A stretch of DNA of 64,000 bases from Maribacter sp. (GTDB taxonomy: Bacteria; Bacteroidota; Bacteroidia; Flavobacteriales; Flavobacteriaceae): NCBI GenBank assembly GCA_011050675.1, contig DRFI01000021.1:1-64000 (forward strand), read 5' to 3'. Position 1 is the first letter of the stretch; every line of letters begins with the position of its first letter. The translations under genes were made by a program, and so were the position numbers. A model generated the notes under the pieces. It did not search any database and was not told where the DNA came from. It saw only the letters and a program-made list of their open reading frames with translations. Shown piece after piece: positions 17,315 through 25,792 of this stretch.

Positions 17315-19867
17315 TCAGCTACCTTCTTTCCTTAACACTTGTAATGGCGGACTATTTAATACTCCTTTGCTATTTAACAAACCAATTAGTAACACTAACA
17401 GCGTAATACCCGGTAATACTACCAAGAAAGGAACCCATGACGGAATAAATGGTGTATCAAAAATAAAATAGGCTAGTAAAAAACTACTTAGCAAAGAAAG
17501 TAACACCCCTACTCCGCTACCTAAAACACCTAAGAATAGATATTCTAAAGCATTAATTTTTAATATCTGTTTACTCTGTGCGCCCAAAGTTCTTAGCAGC
17601 ACACTTTCTCTAATACGCTGGTACTTACTATTTCGAACAGAACCTATTAAAACAATTATTCCCGTTAGAATACTAAAGAAAGCCATAAAGGAGATAACCC
17701 ATGAAATCTTATCCAAAATATTCTCTACCAATGTTACTACCTGTCTTAAATCAATAATAGAAACATTGGGGAATTTCTTCACCAATTCTCGCTGTAGATT
17801 AGCCGAAGATGCCTTGTCTGGCGCATTTGTAGTTACTACATGAAACTGGGGTGCATTTTCTAATACACCTTTTGGAAAAACAATAGAGAAATTAAGTTGC
17901 ATACGAGCCCAATCTACCTGTCTAATATTACCCACTACAGTAGTCATCAATTTACCTTGAACATTGAACAATAAGGTATCTCCTATGGTCACTAATGCAT
18001 CATTTGCAACATTATCTGCCAAAGAAATAGGTATAACCTTCGCAGTAGGATCAACTGTAGGCATCCATTCACCTTCTAACAGTTTTTCCGAACCTATCAT
18101 AGAGTCTCGATACGTTGTTCTAAACTCGTGATTAAGAATCCATTTATTAACTCGTGTTGTGGTATCTAAACGAATATCATTGACATTTCTATTTTTAATA
18201 CGCTCCAACCTCATGGTAACGATAGGAATATTATCAATTACCGGTAAACCTTTTGGAGTTATGGTATTCGCTACAGCATCTCGTTGGTCTGTTTGCACAT
18301 CAAATAGAATCAAATTTGGACTTTCTGCACTTGCCTCAAAAGAAGTTTTTGCTAAAAGAAAATCCTTTGTAAAATATAATGTGCTGATCAGAAAAGTTCC
18401 GATTCCTATAGCTAAAATTAACACTACGGTTTGATTGTTAGGTCGGTATAAGTTCAACAAACTTTGTCTTGCCGCAAAACTCCAAGACTTAGGAAAGTAG
18501 TGTTTTATTAAACGCATAAAGCCAATAGAAACTCCCGCTAAAATGGAGAAGGCCACCAATATACCGGCAACAAAACTAAGTGCGAACGTCCACCTTCCTA
18601 ATAACCAATAGGCAAATAACAAAATAAAAAGTACTATCGCTATAACTACCCAAATTTGATATGGTCGAGATTTTTTACTAGTATCATCTTGCACTCGCAA
18701 TACTTGTAATGGAGATACGAACCACGTATTTATTAATGGAGAAAGTGCGAATAATACAGACATGCAAACACCTAGTAGCAACCCAATGAAAATAGCTTGA
18801 AAAGAAGTTGAAATTTCAACCTCAAAAGGTAAAAACTCTTGTAATATGAGTGGAAATGTCTGTTGTAATAGCAATCCTATTATAGTACCTATTAGACCAC
18901 CTAACAAGCCCATACCGGCAATTTGAATCAGGTAAATTAAAAATGTTTGCTTACGTGTGGCACCTAAACATTTAAGTACTGCAACAGCCTTTAGTTTCTC
19001 TTTAATGTAAATATGCACAGAGCTGGCAATACCGACACATCCTAACAAAAGGGCTATAAATGCCACTAGATTAAGAAAACGACCCACGTTTTCATATCTA
19101 CGTCCTAATCGCTCACTAGTATCGGTATGGGTATCCATATCTGCATTTTCAGCATCAAGTAAAGGGTCGACCTTCTTACTTAACACTTCTAAGTCTGCCT
19201 TATCATTATCAAAGTAATAATTATACCTCAAGCGACTTCCACGTTGTAAAAGTCCGCTCTCTTCCATAAAACGAAACGGCACAATAATAGGCGGCGCAGC
19301 GGTAGCGCCAATACCAGTACTGCCAGGTGCAGTAATTAAAGAACCTATTATTGCAAAAGTTGTTGTACCTAATTTTACACTATCGCCCGGTTTTAGATTG
19401 TACTGTAACATTGCGGTAGCATCAACCAAAGCTCCGCCTTTTTCTTGGTATTCATATGCGGCATTGGCAGGTTCTGTTTCCAGTTCTCCATAAAAAGGGA
19501 AACTACCTTCAATTGCACGAACCTGAACCAATTTGGTTGCTAAGCTTTTTGGGAACGCTGCCATAGATGCAAAATTGACCTCTCTTGCGTTAAACCCACC
19601 TAAGGAATCCATTAATTCTGAAACCCGCTCATTGGCAGGCTGGTTACTATCAATTAGAAAATCGGCACCCATAAGCGCCTTTGATTGTAAGCCAATATTA
19701 TCTTTGAGATTATCACTAAAAGATTGAATAGATACCACTGCCGCGATTCCTAAAATAATTGATGCCATGAATAATAACAAGCGTTTACCGCTAGCTTTGC
19801 CATCACGCCAAGCCATTTTCAATAACCAATTAAATGATGCTTTTGAAGTTCTTTGTGTTTGATTCAA
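17315..19867 (-). CDS. ABC transporter permease, YbbP/FtsX-like
   Basis: An 850-residue membrane protein with the FtsX-type architecture: one N-terminal helix, a large periplasmic domain, three to four helices, a second periplasmic region, and three C-terminal helices. The pattern of ten helices and two FtsX domains (about residues 265-390 and 725-845) fits the YbbP/LolC-like exporters. It pairs with the ATPase encoded just upstream; the start codon is TTG and overlaps the ATPase stop by four bases (TTGA), implying translational coupling. In Escherichia coli ybbA-ybbP is likewise divergent from tesA, and the same order is seen here. The substrate is unknown; release of lipids or lipoproteins from the inner membrane is a reasonable guess. 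Confidence 0.93.
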   Translation of the reverse strand: MNQTQRTSKASFNWLLKMAWRDGKASGKRLLLFMASIILGIAAVVSIQSFSDNLKDNIGLQSKALMGADFLIDSNQPANERVSELMDSLGGFNAREVNFASMAAFPKSLATKLVQVRAIEGSFPFYGELETEPANAAYEYQEKGGALVDATAMLQYNLKPGDSVKLGTTTFAIIGSLITAPGSTGIGATAAPPIIVPFRFMEESGLLQRGSRLRYNYYFDNDKADLEVLSKKVDPLLDAENADMDTHTDTSERLGRRYENVGRFLNLVAFIALLLGCVGIASSVHIYIKEKLKAVAVLKCLGATRKQTFLIYLIQIAGMGLLGGLIGTIIGLLLQQTFPLILQEFLPFEVEISTSFQAIFIGLLLGVCMSVLFALSPLINTWFVSPLQVLRVQDDTSKKSRPYQIWVVIAIVLFILLFAYWLLGRWTFALSFVAGILVAFSILAGVSIGFMRLIKHYFPKSWSFAARQSLLNLYRPNNQTVVLILAIGIGTFLISTLYFTKDFLLAKTSFEASAESPNLILFDVQTDQRDAVANTITPKGLPVIDNIPIVTMRLERIKNRNVNDIRLDTTTRVNKWILNHEFRTTYRDSMIGSEKLLEGEWMPTVDPTAKVIPISLADNVANDALVTIGDTLLFNVQGKLMTTVVGNIRQVDWARMQLNFSIVFPKGVLENAPQFHVVTTNAPDKASSANLQRELVKKFPNVSIIDLRQVVTLVENILDKISWVISFMAFFSILTGIIVLIGSVRNSKYQRIRESVLLRTLGAQSKQILKINALEYLFLGVLGSGVGVLLSLLSSFLLAYFIFDTPFIPSWVPFLVVLPGITLLVLLIGLLNSKGVLNSPPLQVLRKEGS

Positions 19868-20553
19868 GATAGTGCCGTGGTTTCATTAATTACTATTTTA
19901 CCACCCTTAAGTCGCAGCACATGCTTATTTAAAGTTGCCAGTTCCAAATCATGAGTAACAATAACCAATGTAGTTCCCATTTCTTTATTAAGGTCGAATA
20001 AAAGTTTAATTACCTTTTTACCCGTTTCCTCATCCAAATTACCTGTAGGTTCATCAGCAAAAAGAATAGAAGGTTTGTTAGAGAAAGCCCTTGCTAAGGC
20101 AACACGTTGCTGTTCACCACCGGATAATTGAGAAGGGTAATGATCATAGCGATCACCAAGACCCACTTTAGTAAGTAACTCCATGGCATCTTTAGAAGCA
20201 TCAGGTACACCTTGCAGTTCTAAAGGAACACTAACATTCTCCAAAGCCGTAAGTGTTGGTAATAATTGAAAATCTTGAAAAATAAATCCCACTTTTTCAT
20301 TTCTTAGTAGCGCTCTTTGATCTTCATTAAGGCCACTTAAATCTTCACCACAAAGTTCTATTACTCCTTCATTAATTTCATCTAACCCTGCACATAGTCC
20401 CAATAAGGTTGTTTTACCACTACCAGATGGCCCTACAATTGCGAAAGTATCTCCTTCCTCGATGAAAAAAGAAATGTCATCAATTACAGTTAAATTCTTA
20501 GATCCGCTCGTATACGTTTTCTTTAGATTACGTACGTTTAATATCTTTGCCAT
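19864..20553 (-). CDS. ABC transporter ATP-binding protein, YbbA/LolD-like
   Basis: A 229-residue ATPase of the MacB/LolD group. Walker A is GPSGSGKTT (about residues 40-48), the signature is LSGGEQQRVALARA, Walker B is ILFADEPTGNLD, and the switch His is in IVTHD. It energises the FtsX-type permease encoded next in the operon. It is divergent from the TesA-like esterase gene with 62 bases between starts, too short for separate complex control regions. Cytoplasmic, membrane-associated. Confidence 0.96.
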   Translation of the reverse strand: MAKILNVRNLKKTYTSGSKNLTVIDDISFFIEEGDTFAIVGPSGSGKTTLLGLCAGLDEINEGVIELCGEDLSGLNEDQRALLRNEKVGFIFQDFQLLPTLTALENVSVPLELQGVPDASKDAMELLTKVGLGDRYDHYPSQLSGGEQQRVALARAFSNKPSILFADEPTGNLDEETGKKVIKLLFDLNKEMGTTLVIVTHDLELATLNKHVLRLKGGKIVINETTALS

Positions 20554-20615
20554 AAATCATTTTGCTACAAGAGGACAAAATAAAGAAATGATTTGGAATC
20601 TAATCAGTTAAGACT

Positions 20616-21356
20616 ATGTTGAAAGTATTAAAGTTTCGTTATTTTTTATTGATTTTGTTATTCGTTGGATGTGGAGAGAACCCAGAAAAAAAGCAAACTG
20701 AGAACCAAACTGAGGCTGTTAGCTCTTCTGAAGAGTTAGAAACAGCTAGTGATGAGAAAGTGATTTTGTTCTACGGAAACAGTCTTACGGCTGCTTATGG
20801 TTTAGATACAAAAGAAGGGTTCCCCAATAGAATTCAACAAAGATTAGACTCGTTAGGGTTAAATTATAATGTAATCAACTCCGGATTAAGCGGTGAAACA
20901 ACTTCTGGCGGATTAAATAGATTAGATTGGGTATTAAACCAACCTGTAGATATTTTTGTTTTAGAATTAGGTGCAAATGATGGGTTAAGAGGTATACCTA
21001 TTTCAGAATCTATGAATAATTTACAAGAGATGATAGATATGGTAAAGGGTAAAAATCCTGAAACCCAAATAATACTGGCAGGCATGCAAATACCACCAAA
21101 TATGGGTGCAGATTATACTTCTCAATTTAAAACTATGTACCCTGCTTTGGCAAAATCCAATAACATATTTTTAATTCCTTTCTTATTGGAAGGTGTAGCT
21201 GGTATACCAGAATTAAACCTAGAAGACGGAATTCACCCAACTGCAGAAGGACAGCGAATAGTAACTAATAATGTTTGGGAGATTTTAAAAACTATTGTAT
21301 TGCCTGTAAGGGGAACCGAGGCAACAATAGGTGTTGAAGTGGAAGAATTGAACTAA
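20616..21356 (+). CDS. TesA-like SGNH arylesterase lipoprotein
   Basis: A 246-residue SGNH hydrolase. The signal peptide ends in a lipobox (LLFVGC, Cys19), so the enzyme is a membrane-anchored lipoprotein. Block I is GNSLTAAYGL with the nucleophile Ser, block III is GANDGLRG, and block V is DGIHPTAEG carrying the catalytic Asp and His. A Glu/Ser/Thr-rich linker (residues 22-46) separates the anchor from the domain. The family hydrolyses acyl esters and thioesters, including lysophospholipids. Divergent from the YbbAP-type exporter genes, an arrangement also known for tesA in Escherichia coli. Its stop overlaps the convergent small secreted gene by four bases. Confidence 0.94.
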   Translation: MLKVLKFRYFLLILLFVGCGENPEKKQTENQTEAVSSSEELETASDEKVILFYGNSLTAAYGLDTKEGFPNRIQQRLDSLGLNYNVINSGLSGETTSGGLNRLDWVLNQPVDIFVLELGANDGLRGIPISESMNNLQEMIDMVKGKNPETQIILAGMQIPPNMGADYTSQFKTMYPALAKSNNIFLIPFLLEGVAGIPELNLEDGIHPTAEGQRIVTNNVWEILKTIVLPVRGTEATIGVEVEELN

Positions 21357-21592
21357 GCGAAAAACAATGTTCTTACTCTTGGTTTAAAAAGTAAAGCTTG
21401 TTTAACTCTAGCATTCTTGACTTTAAAAAATCTTGCAGCTGTTTGAAAACCCTGAGAGTTTACATCAGACTTAATTGTTATATCTGCCATGGGCATAACA
21501 ATGGTCTGCACTTTGCTAACTGGTAATTTGGCTTGGGCTTGGGACTGGGTTCCCAAACAGACAACAAGGAATAAAAAAATAATTGTACGCAT
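21353..21592 (-). CDS. Small secreted protein with C-terminal ARFFK-KN-RV motif (paralog 3 of 3)
   Basis: A 79-residue protein with a signal peptide (residues 1 to about 20, ending SQAQA). A short middle part contains KVQTIVMPMADI. The last 27 residues (53-79) begin ARFFKVKNARVKQALLF, aligned without gaps to the ends of the proteins at 28-258 and 11626-11883. Aromatic Phe-Phe replaces Leu-Tyr in the core, and Arg-Val and Lys-Asn are kept. It is the most basic and hydrophobic of the three at its C-terminus. The gene is monocistronic, with 322 gene-free bases upstream that are rich in repeats. Function unknown. Confidence 0.8.
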   Translation of the reverse strand: MRTIIFLFLVVCLGTQSQAQAKLPVSKVQTIVMPMADITIKSDVNSQGFQTAARFFKVKNARVKQALLFKPRVRTLFFA

Positions 21593-21619
21593 AATAAAGT
21601 AGGTAAATTTGGTTTATAG

Positions 21620-21833
21620 ATAACCCACCGGTTATAGGTAAACGTATTTCGATTTCGATAAGAGGTATCATTTTTACGATGAAAAGTTGGCTTTTCGATG
21701 TATTACTCTTATTTGTAGTCCTTTTTCCTACAAAAGATTTTCCCTTTAGAAGCTGAATTTGTGCATTTCATCGACTTAATAGGTTTTTTCCTACATAATT
21801 ATTTAATTAGACGCTAATAGGACTACAAACAAG
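21620..21833. promoter_or_regulatory. Repeat-rich upstream region of small secreted paralog 3
   Basis: This covers most of the gene-free stretch 21593-21914. ATAACC-CACC-GGTTAT is a small inverted repeat at 21620-21635. CGATGAAAA (21677-21685) and TTTCATCGA (21766-21774) are inverted copies of the element also found upstream of paralog 2. TTTGTAG (21712-21718) pairs with CTACAAA (21728-21734). CTTATTTGTAGTCC (21708-21721) has an inverted near-copy, 13 of 14, at 21820-21833. TTTTTCCTACA occurs twice (21722-21732 and 21785-21795). The density suggests several regulator sites or RNA structure. Confidence 0.4.
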
Positions 21834-21914
21834 ACATGTTTGAGTAATTGATTTATAAAGATGGCAGTTATAATCTATTGTAATTTTTCAAAGTATTGAC
21901 TTCTAAAATTTAGA

Positions 21915-22601
21915 TTAACCTTTTAATTTGAGTAAAATATTAGGATCAGGACAGTTTTCTTTATAGTGATATAAATCAGCTTTTGTACATACGCCAGGGT
22001 AATCTCCTTCATTACCTTCCAAGTCTCGTATTATTTGAAAATGTAGATGCGGTGCGTAATTGACATTAATATCTGATGTTCCTAATACAGCCAATTTATC
22101 TCCAGCTTTAAATTCTTTTCCTCTTTCCAATTCATTTAAAGAATCTATGGATAAGTGTCCATACAAGGTATAAAAGGTAACATTATTTGAAACATGTTCT
22201 AATATAATCGTAGGTCCGTAATCGCCTATTATATTATTATTTTTAAAACTATGTACTTTACCATCAATAGGTACAATTACGCTTGTACCATCTGTACACC
22301 AAAAGTCTATTCCTAAATGAATGTCACGAATGGGCTTATTACTAGAAGAAAAACTATTCTTATCACTATATAAATTTCGTTGCTCTAAATATCCTCCGTA
22401 AGCAATACCTGCATGATTGTCTTTCAAAATTTTATCAATATAATCTTGACAAACGGTATGATCGGTAATGTCTAAACCAACTAATTCGGTATTGTTTTTA
22501 GATAAATCTAAGGGCACATAATCATCAATCTTAATTGTAGTATCTAAAATACTAATAGATTCTTTTGAGTACGATTTAAGTGTTTGAAGTAATATATTCA
22601 T
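21915..22601 (-). CDS. M23 family metallopeptidase (LytM-type)
   Basis: A 228-residue zinc peptidase of the M23/LytM family, which cut cross-links in peptidoglycan. The zinc site is complete: HLGID (His95, Asp99) and HLH (His185, His187), with the supporting His149 in LYGHLS. The domain spans about residues 90-200. There is no clear signal peptide; the first 60 residues are polar, with an acidic helix. Either export is non-classical or the enzyme acts on other substrates. Transcribed alone, with a possible -7 element (TATTTTTG on the minus strand, plus 22606-22613) very close to the start. Confidence 0.9.
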   Translation of the reverse strand: MNILLQTLKSYSKESISILDTTIKIDDYVPLDLSKNNTELVGLDITDHTVCQDYIDKILKDNHAGIAYGGYLEQRNLYSDKNSFSSSNKPIRDIHLGIDFWCTDGTSVIVPIDGKVHSFKNNNIIGDYGPTIILEHVSNNVTFYTLYGHLSIDSLNELERGKEFKAGDKLAVLGTSDINVNYAPHLHFQIIRDLEGNEGDYPGVCTKADLYHYKENCPDPNILLKLKG

Positions 22602-22703
22602 TTCTCAAAAATATATAATCGTTCTATGTAGTTAACATTTTTTAACCCTTTTACTCGTAAGGTCTTTGTAAATTACCTACAAATTGCTAAAAGAAAAATT
22701 GTT

Positions 22704-23411
22704 ATGAAATTATTAAAAATCTCTTTATTGGTCTGTGCAACCTTGCTTGCTACGAATTGCCAGTCAAAAGTCAAGAAAGATACACTTTCTGAAAACTCGG
22801 AAAATGTGAAAGTTGACCATGAAGAACTACAGGAAGAAATAAAATTGAGTCCGCAACAATTAAGTAAATATGAAACTGCATATTTCGCCAGTGGATGTTT
22901 TTGGTGCGTAGAAGCTATTTTTGAAAGTGTTAAAGGTGTGAAAGAAGTGGTATCTGGATATGCTGGCGGCAAACAAAAGAATCCTACATACGAAGAGGTA
23001 GGATATGGAAAAACTGACCATGCAGAAGCTGTAGAGGTTTATTATGACCCCAATGAAATATCTTTCACTGAGTTAGTGCAAGTTTTCTTTGGTTCGCATG
23101 ATCCTACACAATTGAATAGACAAGGTCCTGATAAAGGTAGACAGTACCGCTCTATAGCCTTTTACAGAAATGATGAGCAAAAGCAAATCATTGAAAGCTA
23201 TATTCAAGCACTTACTGATAATAAAGTGTATGATAATGATCCAATTACCACAGAAATTGTACCTTATACTATATTTTACGAAGCAGAATCATATCATCAA
23301 GATTATGAGAAGAATAATCCTAACAACTCATATATTAGAAACGTATCGGTACCGAGATTAAATAGGTTTAAAGAAAACTTTGGAGATTATCTGAAGAAGA
23401 GTGCCCATTAA
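22704..23411 (+). CDS. msrA: Peptide methionine sulfoxide reductase MsrA, exported form
   Basis: MsrA reduces the S-epimer of methionine sulfoxide in proteins. The catalytic motif is ASGCFWCVEAIFE with Cys65 as nucleophile. Other family features are GYAGG, GKTDHAEAVEV, the FFGSHDPTQLNRQGPDKG segment and the YRSIAFY strand. About 55 extra residues precede the domain: a hydrophobic signal (residues 4-17) ending at Cys19, then a charged linker. This looks like a periplasmic lipoprotein, although the residue before Cys19 is Asn, which is unusual for a lipobox. An exported MsrA would repair envelope proteins. Single gene with its own terminator. Confidence 0.96.
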   Translation: MKLLKISLLVCATLLATNCQSKVKKDTLSENSENVKVDHEELQEEIKLSPQQLSKYETAYFASGCFWCVEAIFESVKGVKEVVSGYAGGKQKNPTYEEVGYGKTDHAEAVEVYYDPNEISFTELVQVFFGSHDPTQLNRQGPDKGRQYRSIAFYRNDEQKQIIESYIQALTDNKVYDNDPITTEIVPYTIFYEAESYHQDYEKNNPNNSYIRNVSVPRLNRFKENFGDYLKKSAH

Positions 23412-23437
23412 AGATCTCCCAAAAAATTTCTATAGTT

Positions 23438-23465
23438 AAGCGTCCCTTTTAGGACGCTTTTTTTT
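23438..23465 (+). terminator. Rho-independent terminator of msrA
   Basis: AAGCGTCC (23438-23445) and GGACGCTT (23452-23459) are perfect arms with a 6-base loop and a T run. It lies 27 bases after the msrA stop. Confidence 0.92.
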
Positions 23466-23559
23466 GTCTAGTAAATAACCATATAGTCTTATTAATCTAT
23501 TAGTTACCACATGAATTAGTAGGTTGTTTTAATTTTATTCTATCTTGGTCCCCTCGTAA

Positions 23560-23588
23560 TTAAGTACTAATAATCTTATAGTACTTAA
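23560..23588. promoter_or_regulatory. 10-bp inverted repeat upstream of the CBM9-like lipoprotein gene
   Basis: TTAAGTACTA (23560-23569) and TAGTACTTAA (23579-23588) are perfect inverted arms 9 bases apart, ending 38 bases before the start codon at 23627. Each arm contains the palindrome AGTACT. No T run follows, so this looks like an operator and not a terminator. Confidence 0.4.
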
Positions 23589-23626
23589 GTGAATGGTATA
23601 TAAATCATAGATTTCAAACCAGTATT

Positions 23627-24361
23627 ATGAAGTGGACTATTTATCTTTTAAGTCTTGTATGCCTTATTTCGTGTACAGAAATAAAGAGCAAAAAAAACTC
23701 ACAGGTAACACCCATCTCCTATATTAAAGATACTCCTACCCTAGATGGCCGACCTATTGAAAATTATTGGAACCTTCTAGAATGGCAACCAATAGATCAA
23801 AATTGGATAGGCGGTCCATTTGACCACAATGATTATAATGGCAAATATAAAATGGCATGGAACGAAGACGGACTCTATCTTTTGTTAGAAATAGTTGATG
23901 ATACCATTCTAGACCAAACAGAAGATCCTTTAAAACTTTGGTGGAACGATGATTGTGTAATTGTCTATGTTGACGAAGATAACTCTGGTGGTCAGCACAG
24001 GTTCAACCATAATGCCTTTACCTACCATATAGCCTTAGATGGCAATGTTGTAGACTTAGGTGTTAATGAGAAACCTACATTATATAATGATCACATTATT
24101 TCGAAACACCAGACAGAGGGTAATACCACATATTGGGAAATGCATATAAAAATTTACCCTGGTCTTTATAATGACGAACCGAATATAAAGCCAGTAGTAC
24201 TAACTGCGGATAAAAGAATTGGTTTTGCCGTAGCTTATGCAGATAATGATAACAGCGAGGAGCGTGAGAATTTAATAGGATCGGTATTTGTTCCTGGAGA
24301 GAATAAAAATGCAGGATGGATAGACGCTAACGTTTTTGGGACATTACAATTGGTAAAATAA
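23627..24361 (+). CDS. Lipoprotein with CBM9-like domain
   Basis: A 244-residue outer-envelope lipoprotein. The lipobox is LVCLISC (Cys16). The rest matches a family 9 carbohydrate-binding-like domain (about residues 30-240): DTPTLDGRPIENYW at the start, then MAWNEDGLYLLLEIVDDTI, WNDDCVIVYVDED and a final IDANVFGTLQL strand. Such domains bind sugars or act as carriers in enzyme complexes; no catalytic domain is attached. It is encoded alone and convergent with the DUF4097-like gene with no gap between stops. An inverted repeat sits upstream. Confidence 0.85.
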   Translation: MKWTIYLLSLVCLISCTEIKSKKNSQVTPISYIKDTPTLDGRPIENYWNLLEWQPIDQNWIGGPFDHNDYNGKYKMAWNEDGLYLLLEIVDDTILDQTEDPLKLWWNDDCVIVYVDEDNSGGQHRFNHNAFTYHIALDGNVVDLGVNEKPTLYNDHIISKHQTEGNTTYWEMHIKIYPGLYNDEPNIKPVVLTADKRIGFAVAYADNDNSEERENLIGSVFVPGENKNAGWIDANVFGTLQLVK

Positions 24362-25792
24362 TTACTGAAGTACTACTTCGCTATAGTCCGAAGTTATAAC
24401 TACTGACCGATTACTATTATTTTTTAAGTAATACCCTTTTCTAATTGAGGTAGCCCCATTTTTAGTTTCAACAACCTCTACCCCTTTTGGTAATTTTAAT
24501 GTTGATGAATTACCTTTTACATAGATATTACTAGCTACACCTGTTAACGCAATATTTAACTCTCCATTTTTTACACTTACATCTAACTCTTCAAAGTCAT
24601 TGCCCATTTCCAAAATATGCACCGCACCAAAGTTATTTTTCACAAAAGCATTTTTTAATAATTTATTAATGGTAACCTTAGACGAAGTTGCCTGTAATTG
24701 CAATTGAACAACTTCTGACAATGAAATTTCTTCAGAATACGATGTATTCAATTGACCATAATTCCATTTTTGAACAGTTACCGGCGTATACGAGGCAGAA
24801 ACATTTGTTTCTTCCCCGTCAATAGTTACCGCCCAAAGGCTTGAATGCGAAAGATTCGCATTCAAGTTTTTGGTATTCTCTGCTAATTTAACTTCACCAT
24901 GGCGTACATCCATTTTTATTCTGGTAGACTTTGGTAAGCTAATTTTAATCGTTTTTTTAATTTTAAAATTCTTTTGCTCCCCTTCAGAAGAGTAATAGAA
25001 AACATTTGGCGTATCACCAGAATTGTATCTAGAAGTATGAATAAAAGCTCTTAGCTCATCTTTTTCTGATTGTAAATGGGCACGTTTCTCCTCACGTTCT
25101 TCAAGTCTTTGTTGCAAATCTTCATGACGTTGTTCCATTAACTCAGCTCTTTTTTCGTTATGTTCTTCCATTCTTATTTCTATCTCCTCTGCTCGTTCTT
25201 CCATGCGTTCGCCCCATTCTTCCAATCGTTTTTGATGTTTTTTATCAAAACTCTTTTCAAAATTCTTTTGCCATTTTTTCATATACTTATCACCATCTTC
25301 TTGATACTCTTCATAATTAAAAATGAAAGCATTGGTTTGTGGTAACGGTGGCATTTCTGGAAACGGTGCTATCTGTGGCACAGCAACTACAAATGATGCG
25401 ATTTCTGGAACTTCAATTCGCATATTGTTAAAATCAAAGTCACTATTAGAATCAAAATTTGCAAAAAAATTATTGTTCTTAGATTTAGAAGATATCTTAA
25501 TCTCTTTGCTGTTTCCTAATATTTCAATAGGACTATTTTTAAAATAATTCTCAGCCTCTTCCTTAGTGGCTCCTTCTAGGGTGATGGTGGCTGTTATAGC
25601 CACCTCATCCTTGTCCCACGTTTCAAATTCAATATCAGCATAACTGGTATTAATATTTACTACAGCATCATCTGCTACAATAAATCGTTCTTGAAATGTT
25701 TTACTCTCTGCCTGTGCAATTAACCCAGCAGAAGTTAGAAGTCCTAATGCAATGATGAGTTGCTTAGATACTATTGTCAATGATCTGTTCAT
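24362..25792 (-). CDS. Exported DUF4097-like beta-repeat protein with an internal coiled coil
   Basis: A 476-residue exported protein, last gene of the ECF sigma operon. A signal peptide covers residues 1-27. Residues 35-130 and 265-476 are beta-strand rich, with repeated short VTINK, ELNIAL and STLKLP-type strands, as in DUF4097/adhesin-like beta-helix proteins. Between them are a Pro-rich segment (138-152) and a highly charged Glu/Arg/Lys helix (about 160-250) predicted as coiled coil. That insertion is unusual. The gene overlaps the upstream membrane-regulator gene by 29 bases. It may be the envelope structure that the sigma system controls or senses. Confidence 0.8.
   Translation of the reverse strand: MNRSLTIVSKQLIIALGLLTSAGLIAQAESKTFQERFIVADDAVVNINTSYADIEFETWDKDEVAITATITLEGATKEEAENYFKNSPIEILGNSKEIKISSKSKNNNFFANFDSNSDFDFNNMRIEVPEIASFVVAVPQIAPFPEMPPLPQTNAFIFNYEEYQEDGDKYMKKWQKNFEKSFDKKHQKRLEEWGERMEERAEEIEIRMEEHNEKRAELMEQRHEDLQQRLEEREEKRAHLQSEKDELRAFIHTSRYNSGDTPNVFYYSSEGEQKNFKIKKTIKISLPKSTRIKMDVRHGEVKLAENTKNLNANLSHSSLWAVTIDGEETNVSASYTPVTVQKWNYGQLNTSYSEEISLSEVVQLQLQATSSKVTINKLLKNAFVKNNFGAVHILEMGNDFEELDVSVKNGELNIALTGVASNIYVKGNSSTLKLPKGVEVVETKNGATSIRKGYYLKNNSNRSVVITSDYSEVVLQ

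Noticed and set aside
21679-21756. A 25-residue hydrophobic plus-strand frame in the repeat-rich gap
   Set aside because: It begins inside the inverted elements and has no conserved partner visible. It could be a real peptide, but one helix-like frame of this size arises easily by chance.
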